A stretch of 64,000 nucleotides of DNA from Mesorhizobium loti (GCF_003148495.1 NZ_QGGH01000005.1:186001-250000), one strand, 5' to 3'. Numbered from the stretch's first letter, positions 36,553 through 45,852 are shown. Translations and numbers: made by a program. The notes: generated by a model not told the origin, from the sequence alone.

Positions 36553-37554
36553 TCAGGCCGCTTGCGACAGCGATTTATGGGCCTCGGCGAGGATCTCGAA
36601 CGACCGCACCCGCGCTGCATGGTCTGATATCTGCGCGGTGACCATCAGCTCGTCGGCGCCGGTGCGGCGCACGAAGGCATCGATGCCTTGCCTGACCGTT
36701 TCCGGGGAGCCGACGACAGCGCAGGACAGCGCCTGGTCGAGCATGGTCTTTGCCATCGGATCGAGATCGCGGTCATAGTTCTCGACAGGTGGCGGCAGCC
36801 GGCCGGCCCGGCCCGTGCGCAGATTGACAAAAGCCTGCTGCAACGAGGTGAACAACAAACGTGCCTCGGCGTCGGATGGCGCGGCAAAGACGTTGAGGCC
36901 GAGCATGACATGCGGCTTGTCGAGCTGCTCGGACGGCTGGAAGCGCGAGCGGTAGATGTCCAGCGCGTGATCCAGCTCCGCCGGCGCGAAATGCGAGGCG
37001 AAGGCGTAGGGCAGGCCGAGCATGGCGGCGAGCTGCGCACCGTAGAGGCTGGAGCCGAGGATCCAGACCGGCACGTTCTGGCCTTCGCCGGGCACGGCGC
37101 GGATGCGCTGGCCTTCCTCGGCCGGCTGGAAATAGCCCATCAGCTCGACGACATCCTGCGGGAAATTGTCGACGCCGGCCTCGAGGTTGCGGCGCAAGGC
37201 ACGGGCCGTGCCCATATCGGTGCCGGGCGCCCGGCCGATGCCGAGATCGATACGGCCCGGATGCAAGGCGGCCAGCGTGCCGAACTGCTCGGCAATGACC
37301 AGCGGCGCATGGTTGGGCAGCATGATGCCGCCGGCACCGACGCGAATGGTCTTCGTGCCACCGGCGACATGGGCGATGACGACAGCGGTTGCCGCACTGG
37401 CGATCCCCGGCATGTTGTGATGCTCGGCCAGCCAGTAGCGCTTGTAGCCCAGCCGCTCGGCATGGCGGGCAAGATCGAGCGAGTTGGCCAGCGACTGCGA
37501 GGCATCGCTGCCTTCGATGATCGGCGACAGATCGAGAACGGAAAGGTCGGTCAT
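36553..37554 (-). CDS. LLM-class flavin-dependent oxidoreductase (luciferase-like monooxygenase)
   Basis: A 333-residue TIM-barrel protein of the bacterial luciferase-like family. N-terminal features LSVLDLSPI and YWLAEHHNMPGIASAATAV, then GTKTIRVGAGGIMLPNHAPL and GRIDLGIGRAPGTD, define the subgroup annotated as MsnO8-type LLM oxidoreductases. It uses reduced FMN; the substrate is unknown. It stands alone between IMPase and AI-2E genes. Confidence 0.9.
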   Translation of the reverse strand: MTDLSVLDLSPIIEGSDASQSLANSLDLARHAERLGYKRYWLAEHHNMPGIASAATAVVIAHVAGGTKTIRVGAGGIMLPNHAPLVIAEQFGTLAALHPGRIDLGIGRAPGTDMGTARALRRNLEAGVDNFPQDVVELMGYFQPAEEGQRIRAVPGEGQNVPVWILGSSLYGAQLAAMLGLPYAFASHFAPAELDHALDIYRSRFQPSEQLDKPHVMLGLNVFAAPSDAEARLLFTSLQQAFVNLRTGRAGRLPPPVENYDRDLDPMAKTMLDQALSCAVVGSPETVRQGIDAFVRRTGADELMVTAQISDHAARVRSFEILAEAHKSLSQAA

Positions 37555-37622
37555 GAACGGTATCCTGTGTCAGGACCGCATGTAGGAAGCGCCCGGCGAC
37601 GCCGCAAATTCAAAAATATTGA

Positions 37623-38792
37623 TCAACCTTTCGCGGGTTCGGTGTCGGCGTTGTCGTCCTCCTCGACGACGGTCGTCTGCTGCGCGGCGAGAAAATTGCC
37701 GACATGGCTCAGCCCATCGAAATGATCGCAGAACACCTTGATGACGACCAGGAGAGGCACCGCCATCAGCGCGCCGACGAAGCCCCATAGCCATGACCAG
37801 AAGGCGATGGCGATGAAGATCGCCACGGCGTTGATCTCGAGGCGCCGGCCGACCACCATCGGCGTCACGAACTGGCCTTCGACGATGTCACACAACAGCA
37901 CGAAGGCCGGCGCCAGCAGTGCGTAGGCGATTGTGTCGAAGCTGATCAGCGCCATGATCGTGACAAGCACGATGGTGATCAGCGCTCCGACATAGGGCAG
38001 GAAGTTGAGCAATGCCGCGGCCACGCCCCAGACCAGCGGGTTGGGCATGCCTAGTGCCCACAGGCCAAGGCCGATGACGGCGCCGAGACCGGCATTGATG
38101 ATGGTGACGGTGAGCAGATAGTGCGAGATTTCGCGCTCGACGTCATAGACGACGCGTAGCGCCCGCTTCTTTTCGCTGAGACGGGCGAAGGACTGGATGA
38201 TCTTTTCATAGAACATCGTGCCGGACGCGAGCAGGAACAGCGACAGCACGAAGATGATGGTGAGGCTTGTTCCCGCCGACAGGATGTTGCTGGCCGCCGC
38301 CGACATGATGCCGGACTGCGCCACCGCCACCTTCTGGATGCCCGGCTCCTGCGAGGTCTCGGTCAGCTGTTCGACCTGATGCGAGATCTGCATGATCTTC
38401 TCGAACGGTTGCCGCAATTGCGCCAGCCGTTCGGTGAGTTGCTGGCCGATCGACGAGGTGTTGTTGATGAGGTCGATGATCGGGCTGCTGAGCAGGTAAC
38501 CGGCGCTGGCAAAGATGCAGATCGACAACAGCACCAGAAGGCTCGCGGAAATCACTTCGGGGATACCGTGCTTGCGCAGGAGCCGAACGATGGGCGTCAG
38601 CGTCAGAGCCAGCAGGAAAGCCAGGATGACCGGCATGAAGAAGGCGCGGGCAAAGTAGAGCGCGTAGATGGCCATGAACAGGAAGATGCCGATCAGCAGT
38701 GAACGCATCAGATGCGTGTCGGCACGAGCCGCGACGCGCGCGTCGTCAACCTCGGCAACGCCTGCGCTCAAAGCGGCGGGTTCGGCTTTCAT
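37623..38792 (-). CDS. AI-2E family transporter (PerM/TqsA-like)
   Basis: A 389-residue membrane protein with seven to eight predicted membrane segments, typical of the AI-2E exporter family: an N-terminal pair of membrane helices (MRSLLIGIFLFMAIYALYFA), a soluble central domain, and a C-terminal cluster including the PLVWGVAAALLNFLPYVGALIT stretch (split from the PerM consensus). ATG 38792 is preferred over the GTG one codon earlier. Substrates in this family range from AI-2 to small ions or are unknown. Confidence 0.88.
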   Translation of the reverse strand: MKAEPAALSAGVAEVDDARVAARADTHLMRSLLIGIFLFMAIYALYFARAFFMPVILAFLLALTLTPIVRLLRKHGIPEVISASLLVLLSICIFASAGYLLSSPIIDLINNTSSIGQQLTERLAQLRQPFEKIMQISHQVEQLTETSQEPGIQKVAVAQSGIMSAAASNILSAGTSLTIIFVLSLFLLASGTMFYEKIIQSFARLSEKKRALRVVYDVEREISHYLLTVTIINAGLGAVIGLGLWALGMPNPLVWGVAAALLNFLPYVGALITIVLVTIMALISFDTIAYALLAPAFVLLCDIVEGQFVTPMVVGRRLEINAVAIFIAIAFWSWLWGFVGALMAVPLLVVIKVFCDHFDGLSHVGNFLAAQQTTVVEEDDNADTEPAKG

Positions 38793-38872
38793 CACGGTCC
38801 CTCAACGGCGCACCGCAATTGGTGCCATCCGTCGGTGGAAAACGCTGACGTGGCTTCAAGGTTCCTTTAGCC

Positions 38873-38900
38873 GGCAAGGCCTGCGCCCGTAGGCCTTGCC
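38873..38900 (-). terminator. Hairpin after the second LLM gene
   Basis: A perfect 10-bp inverted repeat, GGCAAGGCCT (38873-38882) and AGGCCTTGCC (38891-38900), with an 8-nt loop, placed 6 bases beyond the stop of the LLM gene on the minus strand. No clear T-run follows. Confidence 0.6.
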
Positions 38901-38906
38901 ATTGGC

Positions 38907-39968
38907 TCAGGCGACGGGCGCAGCCAGTGCCGGTGCGGCCTTGGACGTTTCCTTGCGTACGATCGGCGCCACCCTGGTGCCGTAGAGTTCGATCGCCTTC
39001 ATGATCTTGGCATGCGGCATGGTGCCGATCGCCATCTGCAGCAGGAAGCGGTCATTGCCGAAGATCTTCTGCTGAGCAACGATCTTCTCGGCCACCTGCT
39101 CGGGGCTGCCGACGAACAAGGCGCCATCAGGACCACGCGACTGGTCGAAATGCGCCCGCGATGTCGGTCCCCAGCCGCGCTCGCGGCCGATGCGGTTCAT
39201 CACTTCCGCCTGCGGGCCGTAAAAATCGTCGGCCGCCTGCTCGGTCGTTTCGGCGATGAAGCCGTGCACGTTGATGCTGGTGGCAAGGCCCGCCGGATCG
39301 CTGCCGGCGCGCTTGGCGGCCTCACGGTAGAGATCGAACAGCGGCGCGAAGCGCGCCGGCTCGCCGCCGATGATCGCGAGCGCCAGCGGCAGGCCAAGGG
39401 CACCCGCGCGCGCCGCCGATTGTGGCGTGCCGCCAATGGCGATCCACACCGGCAGCCTGTCCTGGAAGGGCCGGGGATAAACGCCGCGATCATTGATCGG
39501 CGTACGCAGATTGCCAGACCAGGTGACCTTCACGCTATCGCGGATGGCAAGCAGCAGATCGAGCTTTTCGGCGAACAGCTCGTCATAGTCCTCGAGGTTG
39601 TAGCCGAACAGCGGGAAGGATTCGATGAACGAGCCGCGCCCGGCCATGATCTCGGCGCGGCCGCCCGACAGAAGGTCGAGCGTGGCAAATTGCTGGAAGA
39701 CGCGCACCGGGTCATCGGAAGACAGAACGGTGACCGCGCTGGTCAGCTTGATACGCTTCGAGCGCTCGGCGGCCGCGGCCAGGGCCACGACCGGTGCCGA
39801 GGCGGCATAATCGGGCCGGTGATGCTCGCCGAGGCCGAAGACGTCGAGGCCGACCTGGTCGGCCAGTTCGACCTCCTCGATCAGGTTGCGCAGCCGCTCA
39901 TGCGGGCCGATGGCGCCGGGACCCGGCTGCGGGCTGACGTCGGCGAAGGTGTAGAGACCGAGTTCCAT
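38907..39968 (-). CDS. LLM-class flavin-dependent oxidoreductase
   Basis: A 353-residue luciferase-like monooxygenase, of a different subgroup from the 36553 gene: N-terminus MELGLYTFADVSP, then GLGEHHRPDYAASAPVV and GRAEIMAGRGSFIESFPLFG. ATG 39968 gives the usual family start and has an AGGATGA ribosome-binding stretch; an upstream ATG at 39977 would add three residues. The reading frame extends far upstream, but that part lacks family resemblance. Role unknown. Confidence 0.9.
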   Translation of the reverse strand: MELGLYTFADVSPQPGPGAIGPHERLRNLIEEVELADQVGLDVFGLGEHHRPDYAASAPVVALAAAAERSKRIKLTSAVTVLSSDDPVRVFQQFATLDLLSGGRAEIMAGRGSFIESFPLFGYNLEDYDELFAEKLDLLLAIRDSVKVTWSGNLRTPINDRGVYPRPFQDRLPVWIAIGGTPQSAARAGALGLPLALAIIGGEPARFAPLFDLYREAAKRAGSDPAGLATSINVHGFIAETTEQAADDFYGPQAEVMNRIGRERGWGPTSRAHFDQSRGPDGALFVGSPEQVAEKIVAQQKIFGNDRFLLQMAIGTMPHAKIMKAIELYGTRVAPIVRKETSKAAPALAAPVA

Positions 39969-40181
39969 TGATGTCATCCTGATGTTGGGTTTTGTGGCTA
40001 GAGGTAGCGACCGACCCGCCTCGCCGCCAGAGGGGCGGACGGTGAACAGTGCATGTCGGTTTAGGCCGAAAAGGCGTCTCCCGAGTGCAACAGCCAACAA
40101 TTTCATGGCTGCCATGCCGTTTTGGCGCTTGAACTCTCGGTTTTCGCGCGTATGTAAGCGTCGCGAATTGACTTCAGGGAA

Positions 40182-40616
40182 GTGGACTTGGCTATCTACA
40201 GGGAAAAAGACGTTTTCGAGCGGCGCAACGCCGCAAACGAGGCAAAGAAGGCGCTCCTCGAGCGCTTCAAGGCAAAGCCGGCGGCGGATGATCCCGCAGT
40301 GCTGGCGCGGCAGGCCGAACGCAAGGCGATCCTCGAGGCTCGCGAAATCCGCGAGGCCGAGAAGGCGAGGCTGAAGCAGGAAAAGCTGGCACGCGAAGCG
40401 GTCGAGAAGGCCGAGCGCGAGGCAGCAGCCGAGGCGGCACGTATCGCCGCCGAGGAAGCTGCACAGGCTGAGGCCAAGATTCGGGAATCCGAAGAGAACG
40501 AGCGCATCGCCCGTTTTCTGGCCGACGAAGCCGAACGCAAGGCTAAGCGCGACGCGCGTTATGCAGCGCGCAAGCAGCGCACCGGCAGAACGCCTCCAGG
40601 CTTCTCCGCCCGCTAG
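40182..40616 (+). CDS. Charged, Ala/Glu/Lys-rich coiled-coil protein (DUF6481-like)
   Basis: A 144-residue, highly charged protein made almost entirely of Ala, Glu, Lys and Arg, so strongly predicted to be one long helix or coiled coil (about residues 15-130). I believe it belongs to the rhizobial DUF6481 family; its function is unknown. The start is GTG 40182 with AGGGAAG just before it, or TTG 40188 with better spacing. No membrane segment or signal peptide. Confidence 0.75.
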   Translation: MDLAIYREKDVFERRNAANEAKKALLERFKAKPAADDPAVLARQAERKAILEAREIREAEKARLKQEKLAREAVEKAEREAAAEAARIAAEEAAQAEAKIRESEENERIARFLADEAERKAKRDARYAARKQRTGRTPPGFSAR

Positions 40617-40691
40617 CCTCGCGGCAAGCATCGAATTTCAAGGTCAGGGTCGCCTCGCAGCGGCCCTGAACGTGTTTGTCTGCCGCTATGG

Positions 40692-41006
40692 TCAGGCGGC
40701 GAACTTCAGCCCCATGATGCCGCAGACGATGAGCGCGATGCAGGCCAGCCTGATCGCGGTGGCTGGCTCGCCGAGCAGCCAGATGCCGAGCAGTGCCGTA
40801 CCGACGGTGCCAATGCCGGTCCACACCGCATAGGCGGTGCCGACCGGCAGCGCCTTCAGCGCCAGGCCGAGCAGAGTGAGGCTGACAACCATCGAAGCAA
40901 CGGTCAGCACGGTCGGCACCAGCTTCGAGAAGCCATCGGTGTATTTGAGGCCGATTGCCCAGCCGATCTCGAACAGGCCGGCAAAAAAGAGAAGAATCCA
41001 CGACAT
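40692..41006 (-). CDS. sugE: SMR-family guanidinium exporter (SugE/Gdx)
   Basis: A 104-residue four-helix small multidrug resistance protein. The N-terminal helix carries the conserved membrane Glu (FAGLFEIGWAIGLKYTDGF), the pattern that separates SugE/Gdx guanidinium/H+ antiporters from EmrE. ATG 41006 has GGAG eight bases upstream; a TTG two codons earlier is unlikely. The guanidine-II riboswitch in the leader confirms the physiological role: export of guanidinium when it accumulates. Confidence 0.94.
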   Translation of the reverse strand: MSWILLFFAGLFEIGWAIGLKYTDGFSKLVPTVLTVASMVVSLTLLGLALKALPVGTAYAVWTGIGTVGTALLGIWLLGEPATAIRLACIALIVCGIMGLKFAA

Positions 41007-41075
41007 AGACAACGCTCCATCAGAGAATCGGACCGAAAGTGATTTTCGGGTGTCCGACGCTCAGTCAAACAATGG

Positions 41076-41128
41076 CGGGTCGTCCCGTCCGGATTTTGGG
41101 GGAAGCGCGAGGTCGTCCCCGCCGCGCC
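41076..41128 (-). ncRNA. Guanidine-II (mini-ykkC) riboswitch upstream of sugE
   Basis: On the minus strand, two successive hairpins each present an ACGA loop closed by G-C pairs: the distal one GGCGGGGACGACCTCGC (within 41105-41128) and the proximal one CGGGACGACCCG (41076-41087), separated by about 17 nt. Tandem stems with ACGR loops are the defining feature of guanidine-II riboswitches, which turn on guanidinium exporters. Between the second stem and the sugE ribosome-binding site lies another small stem (CGGAC/GTCCG around CGAAA/TTTCG), possibly the expression platform. Confidence 0.9.
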
Positions 41129-41214
41129 AATATAGGAATTTCGGGCGCTCGATCAACAGCGGCCGGCAACAGTGTTGCCGGCCGTAATCTTATTCCGAAG
41201 CGGATGGGCCGGAC

Positions 41215-41340
41215 CTACTTGTCCTTGAGCTTCATCGCCTTGACCGGCGGCGCCTTCAGGGCCGGAGCCGGGGCGGGCTTCTTGGCGTCCTTCTTCGGCT
41301 TGCGGGCTTCCTTGCCTGCCTTCATCGCACCTTTAGCCAT
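41215..41340 (-). CDS. Small basic Lys/Ala/Pro-rich protein (41 residues)
   Basis: A 41-residue protein starting MAKGAMKAGKEARKPKKDAK, rich in Lys, Ala and Pro. It has an excellent ribosome-binding site (AGGAGG, 9 bases before the ATG). Its stop is about 85 bp upstream of the riboswitch on the same strand. Small Lys-rich proteins of this style are common in rhizobia and could bind nucleic acid, but nothing beyond composition supports that. A 60-residue reading from further upstream lacks a ribosome-binding site. Confidence 0.7.
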   Translation of the reverse strand: MAKGAMKAGKEARKPKKDAKKPAPAPALKAPPVKAMKLKDK

Positions 41341-41551
41341 GATTCGTTCCTCCTGATGTGGGAAGCGAAGTGAAACAAGAGAACCGCCGGACCGCAAGGG
41401 GTTAGCGACTGCTGCCGCCGTCAGCGGATCGCTTTCAACCGGTTTCTAATTTGCTCGTAAACCCTGGCGGTCCGTGCCATGGTCATTTTCGCACTGCAGC
41501 ATCAACCCGTGCCTTCGCCGGGTGATCGTCAGGCAGGCCGTCAGGACGACA

Positions 41552-42361
41552 ATGCGAATCCACATCGGCTGCGAGATGAGCTTCGACTTTCCCCAGGAAA
41601 CGCCGCTCATCGCGATGCTGAATGTGCACTATTCCCGGGCCTCCGATCTCGAACGGCCGGATTTCCTGATCTCCAATCCGCCGGTGCCGATCCAGAGCTA
41701 TCGCGACAGTTTCGGCAACTGGTGCAACCGGTTCGTCGCGCCGCCCGGGCGTTTCACCTTCGGCACCGACGCGGTGATCCGCGATCCCGGCACCTTCGAG
41801 ATGGGCGACCTGATGGCCTGGCAACACGAGGTGCGCGACCTGCCAGCGGACACGCTGCTGTTCCTGCTGCCCAGCCGCTTTTGCGAGAGCGACCTTCTGG
41901 CCAGCGAAGCGTGGCGGCTGTTCGGCAACACACCGCTCGGCATTCCACGCGTGCAGGCGGTCTGCGACTTCGTCCACAACCATATCGTCTTCAACTACGG
42001 CAATGCGCGGCCAACGCGCACCGCGGCGGAAGCCTATCGCGAACAGAGCGGTGTTTGCCGCGACTACGCGCATCTCGCCGTCACCTTCTGCCGGGCACTC
42101 AACATCCCGACGCGCTACTGCACCGGCTATATCAGCGACATCGGCATGCCAAAGCCGTGGGCGAGCATGGATTTCTGCGCCTGGATGGAAGTCTATCTCG
42201 GCGGCCGCTGGCATGTCTTCGACCCGCGCAACAATGCGCCGCGCATCGGCCGCATCCTGATCGCCTCCGGCCGCGACGCCGCTGATGTGCCGCTGACCCA
42301 TATTTTCGGGCCGGGCACGCTCGCCGGCTTCAAGGTGTGGACTGATGAGATCGTCGAATAG
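41552..42361 (+). CDS. Transglutaminase-like family protein with altered active-site His
   Basis: A 269-residue protein of the bacterial transglutaminase-like (cysteine-protease-like) group. The catalytic Cys is in SGVCRDYAHLAVTFCRAL and the Asp in WHVFDPRNN. The position where the catalytic His usually stands (HAW/HAY before the second strand) reads MDFCAWMEVYL, so His is replaced by Cys. It begins with a beta-sheet-rich N-terminal domain typical of the family. ATG 41552 is chosen because the 26 upstream codons look non-coding. It may be catalytically altered or inactive. Confidence 0.86.
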   Translation: MRIHIGCEMSFDFPQETPLIAMLNVHYSRASDLERPDFLISNPPVPIQSYRDSFGNWCNRFVAPPGRFTFGTDAVIRDPGTFEMGDLMAWQHEVRDLPADTLLFLLPSRFCESDLLASEAWRLFGNTPLGIPRVQAVCDFVHNHIVFNYGNARPTRTAAEAYREQSGVCRDYAHLAVTFCRALNIPTRYCTGYISDIGMPKPWASMDFCAWMEVYLGGRWHVFDPRNNAPRIGRILIASGRDAADVPLTHIFGPGTLAGFKVWTDEIVE

Positions 42362-42506
42362 TCGCCGTTTTCTGCCCGCCAGTCTTTGGCCAGCGACCTC
42401 CTTAACGACCGCCGTTTTGAACGAGCCAACGGTTCGCGCGTTGTGATGCCTGTGGAGCTTCTGCCATCTGGCCGTTAGACTGGATGCGCATCAACGGGGA
42501 CACACC

Positions 42507-43472
42507 ATGGCCGGGCATGGCGGCTCAAAAAGGGTCATTTACGCAGCACTCGCCGGCAATCTCGCCATTGCGGTGACCAAGTTCGCCGCCGCCCTGTTCA
42601 CCGGCAGCTCGGCGATGCTGTCGGAAGGCGTGCATTCGCTGGTCGATACCGGCAATGGCGGCGTGCTGCTCTACGGCATGCGCCGCGCCGCCCGCCCGGC
42701 CGACCGCACGCATCCGCTCGGGCACGCCCGCGAGCTGTATTTCTGGAGTTTCATCGTCGCCCTTCTCGTCTTCGCGCTGGGCGCCGGCGTGTCGTTCTAC
42801 GAAGGCGTGGTCCATATCATGGCGCCGGAGCCGGTCGCCAACGCTGAGGTGACCTACATCGTTCTGGGTCTTGCCTTCCTGTTCGAAGGCAGCTCGTGGT
42901 GGGTGGCGCTGAAGGAGTTTCGCAAGCAGAAGGGCAAGGAGGGCTGGCTGCAGGCCGTGCAATCGAGCAAGGATCCGAGCGTCTACACCGTGCTGTTCGA
43001 GGATAGTGCGGCCCTGCTCGGCCTGATCGTCGCTTTCGCCGGCATCCTGGCGGCGGACCTGCTGGAGATGCCGGAGCTCGACGGCGCCGCCTCGATCGGC
43101 ATTGGGCTGATCCTCGGCGCGACGGCGATCTTCCTGGCACGCGAAAGCAAGGGCCTGCTGATCGGCGAGCCGGCATCACTCGAGGTGCAGAGACAGGTGC
43201 TGGCGATCGCCCAGCAAGATCCGGCGGTGCAGCGGGCAAACGGCGTCCTGACCGTCCATATGGGGCCGACAGAGATCGTCGCCGGCCTGAGCATCGAATT
43301 CGAGGATCATCTGACGGCGCCGGAGATCGAAGCCTGTGTGGAGCGTCTGGAGGCGAAGCTGAAAAAAGAGATGCCGGAGATCACGCGGCTGTTCGTCAAG
43401 CCGCAGACGTCAGGCACCTGGGAAAAACGGCGCAAGCTGATCGAGACCGCATCCGATCCGGCGCTGGACTAG
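42507..43472 (+). CDS. Cation diffusion facilitator family transporter
   Basis: A 321-residue CDF metal exporter with six membrane segments and a cytoplasmic C-terminal domain. The metal-site motif HSLVDTGN is in the second helix and the paired FEDSAALLG stretch in the fifth. The GHARELYFWSF and EGSSWWVALKEFRKQKG stretches resemble the ZNT9-like branch. It probably exports Zn2+ or another divalent metal. Confidence 0.92.
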   Translation: MAGHGGSKRVIYAALAGNLAIAVTKFAAALFTGSSAMLSEGVHSLVDTGNGGVLLYGMRRAARPADRTHPLGHARELYFWSFIVALLVFALGAGVSFYEGVVHIMAPEPVANAEVTYIVLGLAFLFEGSSWWVALKEFRKQKGKEGWLQAVQSSKDPSVYTVLFEDSAALLGLIVAFAGILAADLLEMPELDGAASIGIGLILGATAIFLARESKGLLIGEPASLEVQRQVLAIAQQDPAVQRANGVLTVHMGPTEIVAGLSIEFEDHLTAPEIEACVERLEAKLKKEMPEITRLFVKPQTSGTWEKRRKLIETASDPALD

Positions 43473-43535
43473 CGCTGCGCCGTTGCCTCGCGGCCTTGCC
43501 CCGCTAAGATCGTCGGGAATTCTGGAGGAGCGAAG

Positions 43536-43940
43536 ATGAAAATCGACGGCGGCTGCCATTGTGGCGCCATTACCTACGAGGCGGAGGTCGATCCTCAAAA
43601 GACGAACATCTGCCACTGCACGGACTGCCAGCAACTGACCGGCACGGCTTTTCGCGTGACGGTTCCGGCGCCGGAAAGCAACTACCGCATCACCAAGGGC
43701 ACGCCGAAAATCTACATCAAGATCGTGGCGAGCGGCGCCAAGCGCGCCCAGGCCTTTTGCGCCGACTGCGGCTCGCACCTTTACGCCACGTCGGTCGGAG
43801 ATGGTCCGAAGGTCTATGGAATTCGAGTGGGAACCGCGCGGCAACGCCAGGAATTGACACCGACACAGCAGAAATGGCACCGCTCCGCGCTGCACTGGCT
43901 GCCTGAATTTCAAGGCATGACCACGGTGGAGGAGCAGTAG
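43536..43940 (+). CDS. GFA-family (glutathione-dependent formaldehyde-activating-like) protein
   Basis: A 134-residue zinc-binding protein. The conserved metal ligands appear as GGCHCGAITYEA (residues 6-17), ICHCTDCQQLTGTAF and FCADCGSHLYA, the three signatures of the Mss4-like/GFA fold. ATG 43536 has GGAGGAG upstream. Most family members are not demonstrated formaldehyde enzymes, so the activity is unknown. Confidence 0.9.
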   Translation: MKIDGGCHCGAITYEAEVDPQKTNICHCTDCQQLTGTAFRVTVPAPESNYRITKGTPKIYIKIVASGAKRAQAFCADCGSHLYATSVGDGPKVYGIRVGTARQRQELTPTQQKWHRSALHWLPEFQGMTTVEEQ

Positions 43941-43946
43941 CGCCGC

Positions 43947-45218
43947 TCAGTCGTCGCCTTCGACGACCCTCAACCTGAGCTGTCCGGTTTTCGAATCGGC
44001 AACGCGGGCGCCCGCGTCGACCTTCGCCACCGGAGCCCGTGACGCGGCGTCCGCGGCGGCATCGCCGTCTGGCTGCGCGCCGAACTCGAGCGCCTCGATC
44101 TTCTGGCCGCGCTTGGTGACCTTCGACGTCGAAACCAAGATGTCGTCGATGTCCTTGGTCGACTGACCGAAATGGACCTGCAGCTTGCGCACCCGCTCGT
44201 CGACACGCGCAACGTCCTCCATCAGCCGGATGACCTCGCCCTGGATGAGATGCGCCTGTTCGCGCATGCGCGCATCCTTGAGGATCGCCTGGATGACCTG
44301 GATCGACAGCATCAGCAGCGACGGCGAGACGATGACGATACGGGCGCGGTGCGCCTTGTGCACGATCGCCTCGAAATTCTCGTGGATCTCGGCGAACACC
44401 GATTCCGACGGCACGAACATGAAGGCGGTGTCCTGCGTCTCGCCCTGGATCAGGTATTTTTCCGAGATATCGCGGACATGGATCTCGATGTCGCGGCGGA
44501 AGGCCTGCGAGGCTGCCTTCTGCAGGTCGGCGCCATCGGCGGCGCGGATAGCGTTCCAGGCTTCCAGCGGAAATTTTGCATCGATGGCGAGCGACGGCGC
44601 GCCGTTCGGCATCTTCACCAGGCAATCGGGCCGGCTGCCGTTCGACAATGTCGCCTGGAATTCATAGGCGCCGTGCGGCAGGCCGTCGGCGACGATCGCC
44701 TCCATGCGCGACTGGCCGAAGGCGCCGCGCGTCTGCTTGTTGGAAAGGATCGCCTGCAGCTGCACGACCTGGCCGGCGAGGGACTGGATGTTGCCTTGCG
44801 CGACATCGATGATCGCCAGCCGCTCCTGCAATTTGGCCAGGCTCTCATGCGTGGATTTCGTCTGCTCGGTCATGGTCTGGCCAAGGCGGCCGGTCATGGC
44901 GTCGAGGCGCTGGCCGATCGACTGCGTCAGCTCCGCCTGCCGTGCCCCGAACACTTCGGCGATGGCGCCCATGCGGCCCTGCATCTCGGCCTGGCTTTGC
45001 AATATGCCGGCCATCCGCGCCTCGGCGTCGCGGGCATGGTCGGCGGCTTCGGCGGCAGCGACAGCCCGCGCCTTGGCCGACCGCCACAGCGCGATGATGA
45101 GCGCCACGAACAGGCCAAGAAACAGCAAAACGCCGAAGGCCAGCGCATGGCCGAGCGTGATCGTGGTGGCGCCAAGTCGCGCGACAGGCTCCGAAAGGAT
45201 AGTGCTCAGATCATTCAT
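43947..45218 (-). CDS. rmuC: DNA recombination protein RmuC
   Basis: A 423-residue protein with an N-terminal membrane anchor (about residues 24-45), a coiled-coil region rich in Ala and Gln (about 50-160), and the RmuC nuclease-like domain (AIDAKFPLEAW; FVPSESVFAEI; VIVSPSLLMLSIQ). RmuC limits recombination at inverted repeats and stabilises damaged forks. ATG 45218 is preferred to the start at 45251. It is convergent with the GFA gene (6-bp gap) and divergent from def. Confidence 0.93.
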   Translation of the reverse strand: MNDLSTILSEPVARLGATTITLGHALAFGVLLFLGLFVALIIALWRSAKARAVAAAEAADHARDAEARMAGILQSQAEMQGRMGAIAEVFGARQAELTQSIGQRLDAMTGRLGQTMTEQTKSTHESLAKLQERLAIIDVAQGNIQSLAGQVVQLQAILSNKQTRGAFGQSRMEAIVADGLPHGAYEFQATLSNGSRPDCLVKMPNGAPSLAIDAKFPLEAWNAIRAADGADLQKAASQAFRRDIEIHVRDISEKYLIQGETQDTAFMFVPSESVFAEIHENFEAIVHKAHRARIVIVSPSLLMLSIQVIQAILKDARMREQAHLIQGEVIRLMEDVARVDERVRKLQVHFGQSTKDIDDILVSTSKVTKRGQKIEALEFGAQPDGDAAADAASRAPVAKVDAGARVADSKTGQLRLRVVEGDD

Positions 45219-45321
45219 GTGGACAGCATAGCCGATTCGTCCTGATAGCACAGATCAAAACGTGAACGAGCCTCAAGCCCAATGGTTGACGCTTTTCGCT
45301 GGAGGTCTTAGGTGGAACGCC

Positions 45322-45852
45322 ATGCCGATCAAGCCGCTCATCATCCTTCCCGACCCCATCCTGCGCCAGGTTTCCAAGCCGGTGGAGCGCGTCGACGCGC
45401 CCTTGCGCAAATTAGCCGACGATATGCTGGCGACCATGTATGACGCGCCCGGCATCGGGCTGGCGGCAATCCAGATCGGCGAACCCCTGCGCATGCTGGT
45501 GATCGATCTCGCCAAGGAAGACGAGACGCCAGCGCCGCAGATCTTCATCAACCCGGAGATCCTGGAGAGCGCCGACGCGCGCTCCGTCTACGAGGAAGGC
45601 TGCCTGTCGATCCCGGACTATTACGCCGAAGTCGAACGCCCTGCCTCCGTGCGGGTCAAATATCTCGACCGTGACGGCAAGTTGCAGGAGATGGAGGCCG
45701 AGGGCCTGATGGCGACCTGCCTGCAGCACGAGATCGACCACCTCAATGGTGTCCTGTTCATCGACCACATCTCGAAGCTGAAGCGCGACATGGTGGTGAA
45801 GAAATTCAAGAAGCTCGCCAGGGACAAGGCGCCGGGCAAGCTGGCGGGATAG
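45322..45852 (+). CDS. def: Peptide deformylase
   Basis: A 176-residue iron/zinc hydrolase that removes the formyl group from nascent proteins. The three active-site motifs are present: GIGLAAIQ (44-51), EGCLS (92-96) and HEIDH (136-140). ATG 45322 gives the standard N-terminus PIKPLIILPDPILR. It is 5 bp upstream of fmt, the usual def-fmt pair. Confidence 0.96.
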   Translation: MPIKPLIILPDPILRQVSKPVERVDAPLRKLADDMLATMYDAPGIGLAAIQIGEPLRMLVIDLAKEDETPAPQIFINPEILESADARSVYEEGCLSIPDYYAEVERPASVRVKYLDRDGKLQEMEAEGLMATCLQHEIDHLNGVLFIDHISKLKRDMVVKKFKKLARDKAPGKLAG

